Below, piece by piece: positions 37,445-45,945 of a stretch of DNA of 64,000 nucleotides. The position numbers and the translations under genes are program-made. Below the pieces are notes generated by a model that had not been told where the DNA came from, ran no database searches, and worked only from the letters and a program-made list of their open reading frames with translations. Where the stretch lies: the NCBI RefSeq assembly GCF_900465345.1, contig NZ_UEGO01000013.1, forward strand, positions 1-64,000. The letters are read 5' to 3'. The DNA comes from Asaia bogorensis. GTDB taxonomy: Bacteria; Pseudomonadota; Alphaproteobacteria; Acetobacterales; Acetobacteraceae. How positions within the stretch are numbered: the first letter of the stretch is position 1; each line of letters begins with the position of its first letter.

Positions 37445-39127
37445 ATGACCCATTCTGCCGAACATCTCGACTCAGCCCATTTCGATGTGACGATCATCGG
37501 TGCTGGCATCAACGGGGTCGGCCTCTTTCGTGAACTGGCCCTTCAGGGCGTGAATGTCCTGCTCATCGAACGCGAGGATATCTGTGCGGGAGCCTCTGCA
37601 GCTCCTTCGCGCCTCATTCATGGTGGCATCAAATATCTTGAGACAGGGGAATTTCGTCTCGTGGCGCAGTCGACGCTCGAGAGAAACCTGCTGCTTCGCA
37701 ATGCCCCGCATCTGGTAACCGCCCTGCCAACGGTGATCCCGATTCACTCATGGTTTGGCGGCATCATCCCTTCAATCAAGCGGTTTTTCCGCCTCAAGAG
37801 CAAGCTTGCAGATCGTGGGGTCCTGATTACCGAGATCGGTATGCAGATCTATGATTTCCTGGGACGACGGGCCAGGGTGATGCCCCGCCATTCGCTCACG
37901 CTTGGAAAGAAAGTCCGGCAGAACTGGCCACATATGACCCGTAAGGTTATCGCAACCGGGCGCTATTACGACGCCGCCATTTCCCAGCCTGAGCGGCTAG
38001 GATTTGAATGTGTAGAGGATGCGCTCAAGCTGAATCTTGGTTGCGCCATCAAGACCTATAGCGAGGTCGAAGCATTCAGTGAGGGCACTCTGACCTTGCG
38101 CGACCGCCTGACCGGCAGCAAGGAGCAGGTACGGACCGACCTTATTGTAAATGCTGGTGGCGCGTGGATCGACAGCGTCAACGCCGCGCTGGGGCTGACG
38201 ACGCGCTATATCGGTGGCACCAAGGGGTCCCACCTCGTCATCCGTCACGAGGGCCTGCTGCGAGAACTCAACGGGCAGATGGTGTATTTCGGCACGGCCG
38301 ACGGACGTATCTGCCTGGCTTACCCCTTTCTTGGACACGTTCTGGTCGGGTCAACCGACATCCCCGTCAAGGATCCTGATACGGCGCGGTGCTCACAGGA
38401 CGAGCAAGCCTATATGCTGCGCATGCTGTGCGAACTGTTTCCCGGATTCACCATTAATGAAAGCGATGTGATCTATCGCTATTGCGGGGTCAGACCGCTC
38501 CCCGCCAGCAATGCTGATGACCCTGGTGCAATCAGCCGCGATCACATCATCCATACGGATTACGCAGGCATCACCCCTGTTCTGTCGCTCGTTGGCGGAA
38601 AATGGACCACATTCCGTGGATTGGCGGAAGAAGTGGCCGACAAGACGCTCTGCATGCTGCACAAAAAGAGAGCGTGCTCTTCGCGTCAGCGTCCTATCGG
38701 AGGGGGGACGAATTATCCGTCCGCGCGCAAGAAAGCTGCCTATCTGCGTCAGCTTGCCAGCAGACATGGCCTGACCGAGGCTCGTGCAGCCCTGCTGTTC
38801 GAACGCTATGGCACTACAGCGGAACGGGTGGCGGAATATTGTGCGCGAACGCCCGATGCGCCGCTCGCGAGCCTTCCCGAATACACACGCAACGAAATTC
38901 TCTATGTGGCAAACGAAGAACTCGTGCGCGGCGTCAACGATATTGTTTACCGACGCACGCCAATTGCCCTGCGCGGTGCGCTTAATCGCGCTGTCATCGA
39001 CGAGATATGCGCGCTTATCGCCACCCCGCTTGGCTGGTCGGAGGCTGAACGCATCACCCAGGCTGAAACATGCTGGCATATTGCGCGCGAACAGCACGGG
39101 GTGACCGACAGCCAGATCGCCGCGTAG
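37445..39127 (+). CDS. eryB: FAD-dependent polyol-phosphate dehydrogenase, EryB-like (GlpD family)
   Basis: 560 residues with the FAD fold IGAGINGVGLFRELAL near residue 18, SRLIHGGIKYLETGEFRLV near 60 and GGTKGSHLVIRH plus VGSTDIPV in the substrate half, as in glycerol-3-phosphate dehydrogenase GlpD. The GASAAPSRLIHGG segment differs from the SSRSSKLIHGG usual in GlpD, and the gene follows an EryA-like kinase, so erythritol-4-phosphate dehydrogenase feeding electrons to quinone at the membrane is the better reading. Glycerol-3-phosphate remains the alternative. Confidence 0.75.
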   Translation: MTHSAEHLDSAHFDVTIIGAGINGVGLFRELALQGVNVLLIEREDICAGASAAPSRLIHGGIKYLETGEFRLVAQSTLERNLLLRNAPHLVTALPTVIPIHSWFGGIIPSIKRFFRLKSKLADRGVLITEIGMQIYDFLGRRARVMPRHSLTLGKKVRQNWPHMTRKVIATGRYYDAAISQPERLGFECVEDALKLNLGCAIKTYSEVEAFSEGTLTLRDRLTGSKEQVRTDLIVNAGGAWIDSVNAALGLTTRYIGGTKGSHLVIRHEGLLRELNGQMVYFGTADGRICLAYPFLGHVLVGSTDIPVKDPDTARCSQDEQAYMLRMLCELFPGFTINESDVIYRYCGVRPLPASNADDPGAISRDHIIHTDYAGITPVLSLVGGKWTTFRGLAEEVADKTLCMLHKKRACSSRQRPIGGGTNYPSARKKAAYLRQLASRHGLTEARAALLFERYGTTAERVAEYCARTPDAPLASLPEYTRNEILYVANEELVRGVNDIVYRRTPIALRGALNRAVIDEICALIATPLGWSEAERITQAETCWHIAREQHGVTDSQIAA

Positions 39128-39165
39128 GCCGCCTGAGGTAGGATGCGCGGCTTGAGAGGACATTC

Positions 39166-40122
39166 ATGAACCGGTTCCGCCAGAAGCTTGCCCGTATGAG
39201 GGCCCAATGTGACACACGCGACGACTTTATTCTGGTCGATGCACGTGACGCGGATATGGCCGGCGGCATGTCCGCCTTCTGCCGCCCCGGTCAGGGGATG
39301 ATGACCAAGGCCGAGTTTCTGGCGGATATCCAGAATGTCGTGTCGCATGACCTGGTGGACATGGTTCTGGTATCGGTATCCACCCATGAGGATCTTTTGG
39401 CGTCGCACGTCACAACGCTGCGCGACATACAGCTTGCCGTGCGCGCCAATGACAGCTCGGACCTCTGGCGCATCCGCGCCGGCACCTATGAAAGCCAGAA
39501 ATCGCTGCCTTTCAGGACCGCTACGCTCGATCAGGCACTCTGCCATTTCGGCCTGTATTCGCTCACCTTCAATGGCGAGGCCAGCCACGATGTCATGGTT
39601 CTGGACCAGTTCCGGACCTTTCGTAGGGAAGCACGCGAAACGGGTTTCGAGTATTTTCTGGAGGTCTTCAATCCCAACCAGACGGATATCGATCCCGACG
39701 ATTTCGGCGATTTCCTCACCGACATGATCACACGCTGTCTGGCAGGAATGCGTCGTGACGAGATGCCGCATCTGCTGAAAATTCCGTTCAACACGACGGA
39801 GAGCCTGTCGTCCCTGTGCCGCTTCGACCCACGTATTGTGATTGGCATCATGGGAGGCGGAAGCGGCACCACACGCGACTGCCTGGAGCTACTCGGACAG
39901 GCGCAACAGGCAGGGGCAAGGGCCGCGCTTTTTGGTCGCAAGATCCTGCACGCCGAAGACCCGGTACTGATGCTCGGCATGATGAGAAGCGTGACCGATG
40001 GTGTTCTAACGCCTGCTCAGGCCGTGGAATTCTACCATCAGGGCCTCGCGGAACGAGGGATGACACCGCGTCTTTGTGTCCGTGACGATTGTGAGATCAC
40101 AGAATTACGGCTTTCAAGATAA
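39166..40122 (+). CDS. Class I aldolase-like barrel protein of unknown substrate
   Basis: 318 residues from ATG 39166 with GAGAGGA upstream. The pattern FILVDARDADM, MVLVSVSTHED, EYFLEVFNPN, HLLKIPFN, VIGIMGGGSGTTRDCLELL and GARAALFGRKI follows successive strands of a beta/alpha barrel like the DhnA/LacD class I aldolases. K205 in HLLKIPF sits where their Schiff-base lysine lies. It stands where eryC (a xylose-isomerase-type barrel) stands in rhizobial and Brucella erythritol operons but has no obvious likeness to it. It may be a functional substitute, or may split a tetrulose phosphate. Confidence 0.6.
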   Translation: MNRFRQKLARMRAQCDTRDDFILVDARDADMAGGMSAFCRPGQGMMTKAEFLADIQNVVSHDLVDMVLVSVSTHEDLLASHVTTLRDIQLAVRANDSSDLWRIRAGTYESQKSLPFRTATLDQALCHFGLYSLTFNGEASHDVMVLDQFRTFRREARETGFEYFLEVFNPNQTDIDPDDFGDFLTDMITRCLAGMRRDEMPHLLKIPFNTTESLSSLCRFDPRIVIGIMGGGSGTTRDCLELLGQAQQAGARAALFGRKILHAEDPVLMLGMMRSVTDGVLTPAQAVEFYHQGLAERGMTPRLCVRDDCEITELRLSR

Positions 40123-40192
40123 CATCAGGCATAAATCGTCAAACCGCTGAAACAATACAATATACTCCCAAAATCTGCCTTTTCGGTCAATC

Positions 40193-40228
40193 CGTTCATA
40201 TCAATGTGAACGATCAAAGTGATATTTT
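40193..40228. promoter_or_regulatory. Inverted repeat and shared motif before the tpi-deoR-rpiB part of the locus
   Basis: In the AT-rich 189-base gap, CGTTCA (40193-40198) and TGAACG (40207-40212) form a 20-base near-palindrome, followed directly by GTGATATTTT (40219-40228), which also occurs in the gap upstream of eryA. The block suggests a separate, regulated promoter for the downstream genes, but no exact -35/-10 pair is evident. Confidence 0.45.
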
Positions 40229-40311
40229 CTCTATAAAAATGTTAAAGCCTCCCATAGAGTAACATCAAGACGTTACGAACCGGCCGTCGTGCTGTGCAGA
40301 AAGAGGAAGCA

Positions 40312-41076
40312 ATGCCCCAAAAGTCGCTCTGGGTCGGAACAAGCTGGAAGATGAACAAGGGGCCAGGGGCTGCCCGCGACGCGGCTGCCCGAATTGCCGA
40401 CATGTTAGTGCCGGACAGGATTACCCCCTTCGTCATTCCCCCGTTCACCTCTCTCGAAACAGTAGCATCGCGTCTTCAAAACACGGCCTGGCATGTCGGT
40501 GCGCAGAACATGCACTGGGAGGAAGAGGGCGCATGGACAGGTGAAATTTCCCCTCGCATGGTGCGCGAGTGCGGGGCAGACCTGATTGAGCTGGGCCATT
40601 CCGAAAGACGGGAGCATTTCGGCGAGACCGATATCACGGTCAACCTGAAGGTCCGCGCCGCCATCCGTCACGGCCTGCGGCCGCTCATCTGCATCGGCGA
40701 CAGCGCCGAGGAATATGAGTTCAATGTGACGCACGAAACCCTGGCCCGTCAGACCAAGATGGCGCTTCACGGCCTGACATCGAATGAAATCGCCACAGTG
40801 CTTCTTGCCTATGAGCCCGTCTGGGCAATCGGCGCGAAGGGCAGGGCGGCCGAGCCGGATTTCGTCGATATCGCCCATAAGCGCCTGCGCCAGGTGCTGA
40901 TCGAACTCGTTGGAGAAGAGCAGGCGCGACGTGTGCCGCTTCTCTACGGTGGGAGTGTCTCGCTCGACAACGCCGCCCGCTACACGGCACTGAGCGATGT
41001 GGATGGTGTCTTCATCGGTCGTTCGGCCTGGGATCCCTCGGGGCTCGAAGCCATCATCAGGTCTGTTGCGTCATGA
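40312..41076 (+). CDS. Triosephosphate-isomerase homologue, EryH/LerI-like tetrulose-phosphate isomerase
   Basis: 254 residues with the three TIM catalytic positions: K13 in GTSWKMNKG, H96 in LGHSERR and E168 in LAYEPVWAIG. The first motif has SWKMN in place of NWKMN, so the conserved Asn of true TIMs is Ser, as I recall for the L-erythrulose-1-phosphate isomerase subgroup. Together with eryA, eryB and rpiB neighbours this suggests conversion between tetrulose phosphates rather than glycolysis. The start at 40312 is preferred to 40294 (AGGA upstream). It overlaps the next gene by ATGA. Confidence 0.75.
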   Translation: MPQKSLWVGTSWKMNKGPGAARDAAARIADMLVPDRITPFVIPPFTSLETVASRLQNTAWHVGAQNMHWEEEGAWTGEISPRMVRECGADLIELGHSERREHFGETDITVNLKVRAAIRHGLRPLICIGDSAEEYEFNVTHETLARQTKMALHGLTSNEIATVLLAYEPVWAIGAKGRAAEPDFVDIAHKRLRQVLIELVGEEQARRVPLLYGGSVSLDNAARYTALSDVDGVFIGRSAWDPSGLEAIIRSVAS

Positions 41077-41900
41077 GCGGCGCGACCGGGGTCGAGAGCA
41101 AGGCCGTCTCGGCCAGACGACGCGAGATTCTGGACTACGTGCTCGAAAACGGTGGCGCGCAGATCGAGGAACTGGTGGATCGTTTCTCGACCAGCCGCAT
41201 GACCATCCATCGCGACCTTCATGCCCTGTCCGAGCAGGGCCTGGTGCGCAAGGTGCATGGCGGTGTCACCATGCTGGCCAGCGGTGTAATGGAAACGAGC
41301 GTCGTCCATCGCATGCGCCGCGCCTCGCGCGAGAAACAGGCCATTGCCCGCCTTGCTGCAGGATTTATCAAGGCTGGCGATATCATCGCACTCGATGATT
41401 CCACCACCTCGCGCATCCTGTCTGAAAACCTGCCCTCGGGCATGCCTCTCACTGTGCTGACAAACAGCATGGGAATTGCCACGCAGATTGCGGGTGCACG
41501 CGATATCAGCCTGATATCGTTGGGCGGCAAATATCACCCCCGCTTCGATGCCTTTCTCGGCATCCTGTGCGAGCAGGGGACCAAATCACTCAGGGCCAAC
41601 ACGCTCTTCATGTCCGTCTCTGCCGTGCGCGATCTCGGTGCGTTCCATCAGGAGCAGGAGATCGTCAAGTGCAAGATGGCCCTCATGGAAATTGTCGATC
41701 GTCGCATCCTGATGATCGACAGCCAGAAATTCGATGTTACCGCATTGAACCGTCTGGCCAGCCTTTCTGACTTTGATGTCGTGATCACCGATTCAGGTGT
41801 GTCCGAAAGCCAGAAGAACCGAATGCTTGATGCTGGCATCAACCTGCATGTCGCCCATCTGGATGACGCAGTGCCCACCTCGCATTCTCCATCCCCCTGA
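41073..41900 (+). CDS. DeoR-family regulator (second, intra-operon)
   Basis: 275 residues: HTH domain near 15-65 (ILDYVLENGGAQIEELVDRF, then SRMTIHRDLHALSEQGL and VHGGVTM) and the sugar-phosphate sensor with DDSTTSRIL and LGGKYHPR. It begins inside the stop of the isomerase gene, so the two are coupled; this deoR-tpi-rpiB grouping recalls eryR-tpiA2-rpiB of rhizobial erythritol loci. It probably represses the transporter and second pathway half, sensing a tetrose or tetrulose phosphate. Confidence 0.85.
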   Translation: MSGATGVESKAVSARRREILDYVLENGGAQIEELVDRFSTSRMTIHRDLHALSEQGLVRKVHGGVTMLASGVMETSVVHRMRRASREKQAIARLAAGFIKAGDIIALDDSTTSRILSENLPSGMPLTVLTNSMGIATQIAGARDISLISLGGKYHPRFDAFLGILCEQGTKSLRANTLFMSVSAVRDLGAFHQEQEIVKCKMALMEIVDRRILMIDSQKFDVTALNRLASLSDFDVVITDSGVSESQKNRMLDAGINLHVAHLDDAVPTSHSPSP

Positions 41901-41922
41901 AACACGATCAAGGAAAACGATC

Positions 41923-42390
41923 ATGAAAATTGCAGTTGGTGGCGACAGCGCCGGTGAAGGTCTGGCCCAGCAGATCGTGGCCCATCTCAAGGCCAAGGGT
42001 GTCGATGCGGTCGATCTCTCGCGCCCCGTCGATGCGAAAAGCGAACTCTATTCCGAACTGAGCGAGCGCGTGGGTCACGCCATTCTCTCAGGCGAATATG
42101 AGCGCGGCATCCTGTGCTGCGGCACCGGTATCGGGGTTGCGATTTCAGCCAACAAGATCCCTGGTATCCGCGCAGCTCAGGCTCACGATGCGTATTCGGC
42201 CGAGCGCGCCGCCCTGTCGAATAATGCCCACATCATCACACTGGGCGCACGTGTCGTCGGGGCCGAGCTGGCCAAGACGATTGTCGATTCCTTCCTTGCA
42301 AAAGAATTCGACCCGGCGAGTGCTTCCAAGAAGAACGTCGATGGCATCGATGCTCTCGACAAGAAGTATTCGCCAAACGCCTGCAAGTAA
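41923..42390 (+). CDS. RpiB/LacA/LacB-family sugar-phosphate isomerase (EryI/DerI-like)
   Basis: 155 residues starting MKIAVGGDSAGE, with the catalytic cysteine C66 in ILCCGTGIGVAISANK and the histidine in NNAHIITLGARV. RpiB-type enzymes interconvert aldose and ketose phosphates through an enediol; in Brucella and mycobacterial tetritol pathways the homologue turns D-erythrulose-4-phosphate into erythrose-4-phosphate. The context supports that here rather than ribose-5-phosphate isomerisation. AAGGA precedes the start. Confidence 0.85.
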   Translation: MKIAVGGDSAGEGLAQQIVAHLKAKGVDAVDLSRPVDAKSELYSELSERVGHAILSGEYERGILCCGTGIGVAISANKIPGIRAAQAHDAYSAERAALSNNAHIITLGARVVGAELAKTIVDSFLAKEFDPASASKKNVDGIDALDKKYSPNACK

Positions 42391-42422
42391 TGGATTAACA
42401 CGACCACATAAGGTCTGATTTC

Positions 42423-43349
42423 ATGAAAAAAGTCCTGCTCGCTACCGCATCCCTCCTTCTCGCTCCGTTGGCCGCTCATGCGGCCCCGGAGAACGGGCCG
42501 ATGCGTTTTGTCATGATACCGAAAGCCGTGCATCCCTGGTTCGACAAGGCCAATAATGGTGCCCAGTCGGCTGCCCAACTGCTCAGCAAGGCAACCGGGC
42601 GCACCATCACGGTGGAATATCGTGCACCGCAAACGGCCGATGTCTCGACCCAGAACGACATCATCGAACGGGCCATTGCGACACATCCTGATGGCCTGAT
42701 CCTCGATCTTCTCGATGAGAAGGGCAATCGCTCGACCATGCAGGAAGCGGTTGACGAGAAGATCCCGATGACGGTGTTCGACTCCCTTCCTCCCGAAGGC
42801 ATGGATATCACGGCAGTCGGGGCGGATTTCTGCGAGCAGGGCACGCTGGCCGCCGAACGGCTGGCCAAGCTGATTGACCACAAGGGCGAGGTCGCCATCA
42901 TGATGGGTGTTCCAACCGCCCCCAATCATGCCTTGCGCGCCCGTTGTGAACTCAAGGTTTTTGCCAAATATCCCGACATCAAGGTCGTTGCTACGGGCAT
43001 CGACAATGACAGCATTGAAACGGCTCAGAAGCAGGCTTCGGCCATCATGCAGGCCCACCCCAATCTTGGCGGCTGGGTCGCCTGTGATGCGGCCGGCCCC
43101 GTGGGTATCGGCCAGGCCATTCGCGAGAGCGACAAGGTGGGCAAGGTCAAGGAAGTCGGGCTCGATAACCTGAGTGACATGCTCCAGCTCATCAAGGATG
43201 GCGTGGTGGATTCCTCCGCATCGAGCCGCCCTGAAATGCAGGGCTACTGGGCCGTAATCGCTGCCTGGCAGAAGGCGATGGGCCAGCAGACGCCCAAGAA
43301 CATCGATACGGGCATCGACATCATCACCAAAGCGACTCTCTCCAAGTAA
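42423..43349 (+). CDS. Periplasmic sugar-binding protein of an RbsABC-type importer
   Basis: 308 residues with a clean signal peptide (1-21, ending AAHA) and a Peripla_BP_4 fold: MRFVMIPKAVHPWF at the start, ADFCEQGTLAAERLAKLI and GGWVACDAAGPVGIGQAI in the second half. Proteins of this group carry pentoses, polyols or autoinducer-2. It is the first gene of a binding protein-ATPase-permease set in the tetritol locus, so a C4 polyol or ketose is the best guess for the ligand. Confidence 0.88.
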   Translation: MKKVLLATASLLLAPLAAHAAPENGPMRFVMIPKAVHPWFDKANNGAQSAAQLLSKATGRTITVEYRAPQTADVSTQNDIIERAIATHPDGLILDLLDEKGNRSTMQEAVDEKIPMTVFDSLPPEGMDITAVGADFCEQGTLAAERLAKLIDHKGEVAIMMGVPTAPNHALRARCELKVFAKYPDIKVVATGIDNDSIETAQKQASAIMQAHPNLGGWVACDAAGPVGIGQAIRESDKVGKVKEVGLDNLSDMLQLIKDGVVDSSASSRPEMQGYWAVIAAWQKAMGQQTPKNIDTGIDIITKATLSK

Positions 43350-43366
43350 GCGATGGGAGCAGGGCC

Positions 43367-44872
43367 ATGGTCCTTCTCAAGGCAACAGGCATACGAAAGA
43401 CCTATCCGGGTGTCGTAGCGCTTGACCATATCGACCTGACCCTGGAACCCGGCAAGGTGCATATCCTTGCCGGGGAAAACGGGGCGGGCAAATCCACCCT
43501 CATCAAGACTCTTTCCGGCCTGGTCAGACCCGATGAAGGGACATTGGTGATTGACGATGCCGATGCCCTTCACGACCACAGGCTTTTCCGGCGGGTGGCC
43601 TATGTTCCCCAGGAACTCAATCTCTTCCCCTACCTGACCGTTGCGGAAAACATGTTCATGCCGTTCGCCCGCTCGGGCTTCGGCACAGTCACCGTTTCCG
43701 AAAAAGCCATGGAGGCCAAGGCCGCCGAGTATATCGCGCGTTTTGGCATTCATGCGCGCCCCGATCAGAAGGTCGCCGAAATCAGCGTGCCCGATCAGCA
43801 GCTCTTGCAGATTGCCCGCGCGGCCACACAGGAAGATTTCGGGGTCATGATCCTCGATGAGCCGACCTCATCGCTGACAGCCCGTGAGACAGAACAGCTT
43901 TTCCGTATCGTCTGTGATCTGCGCGACCGGGGCGTGGCCATCGTGTTCGTCTCCCACAAGATGGAGGAAATCTTCTCGCTGGGCGATACGGTCACCGTGC
44001 TGCGCAATGGTCGCAGCGTTGGCAGTTTCCCGATGGAGGGCATGACCGAAAACGAACTGATCCGCCTGATGTCGGGCAGTACGGTCAAGCTGGACGAACA
44101 ATTCCAGTCCGATCCGGCCTCTCGCACGGGCGAGACAATCCTCAAAGTGGAGAATTTGTGCGGGCCCGGGTTCGAGGATATCTCCTTCGAATTGAAAAAA
44201 GGCGAAATCCTCGGCTTTGCGGGACTGGTTGGCGCAGGCCGTTCCGAAATCATGCAGGCCATGTTCGGTTTCCGCAAAGTCCGGAGCGGCCAGGTGATGC
44301 TCGATGGAAAGGTCATCGCCCCCAACAGGCCCGATAAAGCCGTCAAGGCCGGGATGATCTACCTCTCTGAAGAACGCAAGCATCACGGTATCTTCCCGAT
44401 GCTCAGTGTGCGCGAAAACATCGCGCTTGCTGTCACCGATGACATCTCCACGGGCGGGCTGATCTCCCCCAGGCGGGAGAAAGAGATCGTCCGTGAGATC
44501 ATCCAGCGTTTCGATGTCCGCACCTCGTCAGCGGCGAAGAAGATCATGTTTCTTTCTGGCGGCAACCAGCAGAAAGCAATCATCGGCCGCGCCATGGCAC
44601 GCAAGCCTCGCCTGCTCATATTCGATGAGCCGACGAAGGGCATTGATATCGGCACCAAGTTCCAGATCTACCGGATCATGCAACGCCTTGCGGAAGAGGG
44701 CGTCGGGATCATTCTCGTCTCGTCCGAAATGAACGAATTGCAGCGTTGCGCCACGCGCATCATCACCCTCTATTCCGGCCGTATCAACGGTTCCTTCGAG
44801 CACGACAAGACGGATGTCAGCACGCTGGTCGCCTCGATCATTGGCTCACCGGAGACCAGACATGTCGCATGA
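43367..44872 (+). CDS. Sugar ABC transporter ATPase with two nucleotide-binding domains (RbsA-like)
   Basis: 501 residues, two ABC domains in tandem. The first has Walker A GENGAGKST near residue 39 and Walker B VMILDEPTSSL near 160. The second has the altered Walker A GLVGAGRSE typical of the C-terminal half of RbsA-type proteins, with signature LSGGNQQK and Walker B LLIFDEPTKGID. It energises the adjacent permease. The 3' end overlaps the permease start by 11 bases. Confidence 0.94.
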   Translation: MVLLKATGIRKTYPGVVALDHIDLTLEPGKVHILAGENGAGKSTLIKTLSGLVRPDEGTLVIDDADALHDHRLFRRVAYVPQELNLFPYLTVAENMFMPFARSGFGTVTVSEKAMEAKAAEYIARFGIHARPDQKVAEISVPDQQLLQIARAATQEDFGVMILDEPTSSLTARETEQLFRIVCDLRDRGVAIVFVSHKMEEIFSLGDTVTVLRNGRSVGSFPMEGMTENELIRLMSGSTVKLDEQFQSDPASRTGETILKVENLCGPGFEDISFELKKGEILGFAGLVGAGRSEIMQAMFGFRKVRSGQVMLDGKVIAPNRPDKAVKAGMIYLSEERKHHGIFPMLSVRENIALAVTDDISTGGLISPRREKEIVREIIQRFDVRTSSAAKKIMFLSGGNQQKAIIGRAMARKPRLLIFDEPTKGIDIGTKFQIYRIMQRLAEEGVGIILVSSEMNELQRCATRIITLYSGRINGSFEHDKTDVSTLVASIIGSPETRHVA

Positions 44873-45884
44873 ACCCTCAACGCTTCCCCAGCCCGATGGC
44901 GCAGCGGTCGCGGCAGCCCCCGGCGCGGGCGCCCGCATCAAGGCTCTGGCGGCCAACCCGCTCTGCGGTGTGATCGTGGCGCTGGTAGTCATCTTTGTGC
45001 TGTCCTGCTCGCTGTCATCTCACTTCCTGACCGCGTTCAACATGAAGATCATTGCGCGCTCGCTGGCTTTCGTGGGGCTCGTCACGATCGGTCAGGCCAT
45101 ATTGATGATCCTCGGTGAGCTAGACCTCTCCGTCGGTGCCATTGGTGGCCTCGCCGGGGTGGCAGGTGGCCTGCTCATGGTTCAGGCAGGCCTCGACCCG
45201 TGGCTTTCCCTCATTCTCTGCCTCGCGCTCGGAACGGGGTGCGGATTGCTCAATGGCCTGCTCATCACCAGGCTGCGCCTGCACTCCCTGGTGCTGACCA
45301 TCGGCATGGCCGGTGTCTATGGAGGCGCCAATCTGGTGCTCACCAAGGGCGTCGCCATTACCGGGATCCCGAGTGATATCGGTTTCCTTGGCCGAGGCAT
45401 GATGTTCGGGCTGCCCGTACCCTTCGTGATCCTGCTCGTCTGCCTTGCGATCGTGTCCTTCGTCATGATCCGCACCCCGCTGGGGCGCTATGTCTATGCC
45501 ATTGGCAGCAATAATGCCGCTGCACGGATGCTTGGCATCAGGGTAGACGCCATTCGCGTCTGCGCTTTCGCAACGGCAGGCTTCCTTTCCGCACTGGCAG
45601 GTATCGTGATGGTTGCCCGCCTCGGGACAGCCCAGCCTTCCATTGGCGATACCTGGGTGCTTGCCCCCATTGCAGCGGCCGTTATCGGCGGTGTCGCCAC
45701 GACAGGCGGCCTTGGCAGCCCATTCGGTGCCGTGCTGGGCGCGGTCATCATAGGCATTATCGAGAACGTCATCGTGCTGTTCGGCATTTCGCCCTACTGG
45801 CAATCGATCGTCAGCGGCGGGATCGTCGTTGCCGCCATTTCCTTCGACTCAATCGCAAGACGCTATTTCAACCGCGAGGCCTGA
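44862..45884 (+). CDS. Sugar ABC transporter permease (RbsC-like)
   Basis: 340 residues from ATG 44862, inside the end of the ATPase gene. About 35 polar N-terminal residues are followed by eight to ten membrane helices with the RbsC motifs ILGELDLSVGAIGGLAG and AIGSNNAAARMLGI, the loop touching the ATPase. It forms the inner-membrane channel of the importer. A frame open to 44814 is not used. Confidence 0.93.
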   Translation: MSHEPSTLPQPDGAAVAAAPGAGARIKALAANPLCGVIVALVVIFVLSCSLSSHFLTAFNMKIIARSLAFVGLVTIGQAILMILGELDLSVGAIGGLAGVAGGLLMVQAGLDPWLSLILCLALGTGCGLLNGLLITRLRLHSLVLTIGMAGVYGGANLVLTKGVAITGIPSDIGFLGRGMMFGLPVPFVILLVCLAIVSFVMIRTPLGRYVYAIGSNNAAARMLGIRVDAIRVCAFATAGFLSALAGIVMVARLGTAQPSIGDTWVLAPIAAAVIGGVATTGGLGSPFGAVLGAVIIGIIENVIVLFGISPYWQSIVSGGIVVAAISFDSIARRYFNREA

Positions 45885-45945
45885 CAGGGGGCCCCTGCGG
45901 GGGTCACCCAGTGCCTTCATCGCGGACCCTATCGAGGATATCTTC

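Noticed and set aside
35650-39127. Reading the pair as glycerol kinase and glycerol-3-phosphate dehydrogenase (glpK-glpD)
   Set aside because: The kinase lacks glycerol-kinase hallmarks that I can recognise and the partners (divergent TIM, RpiB, DeoR, sugar ABC importer) fit tetritol loci better; it remains a second choice for eryB.
39166-40122. Calling the barrel protein EryC
   Set aside because: EryC is a xylose-isomerase-type barrel with metal ligands; those ligands are not seen and the pattern is that of class I aldolases.
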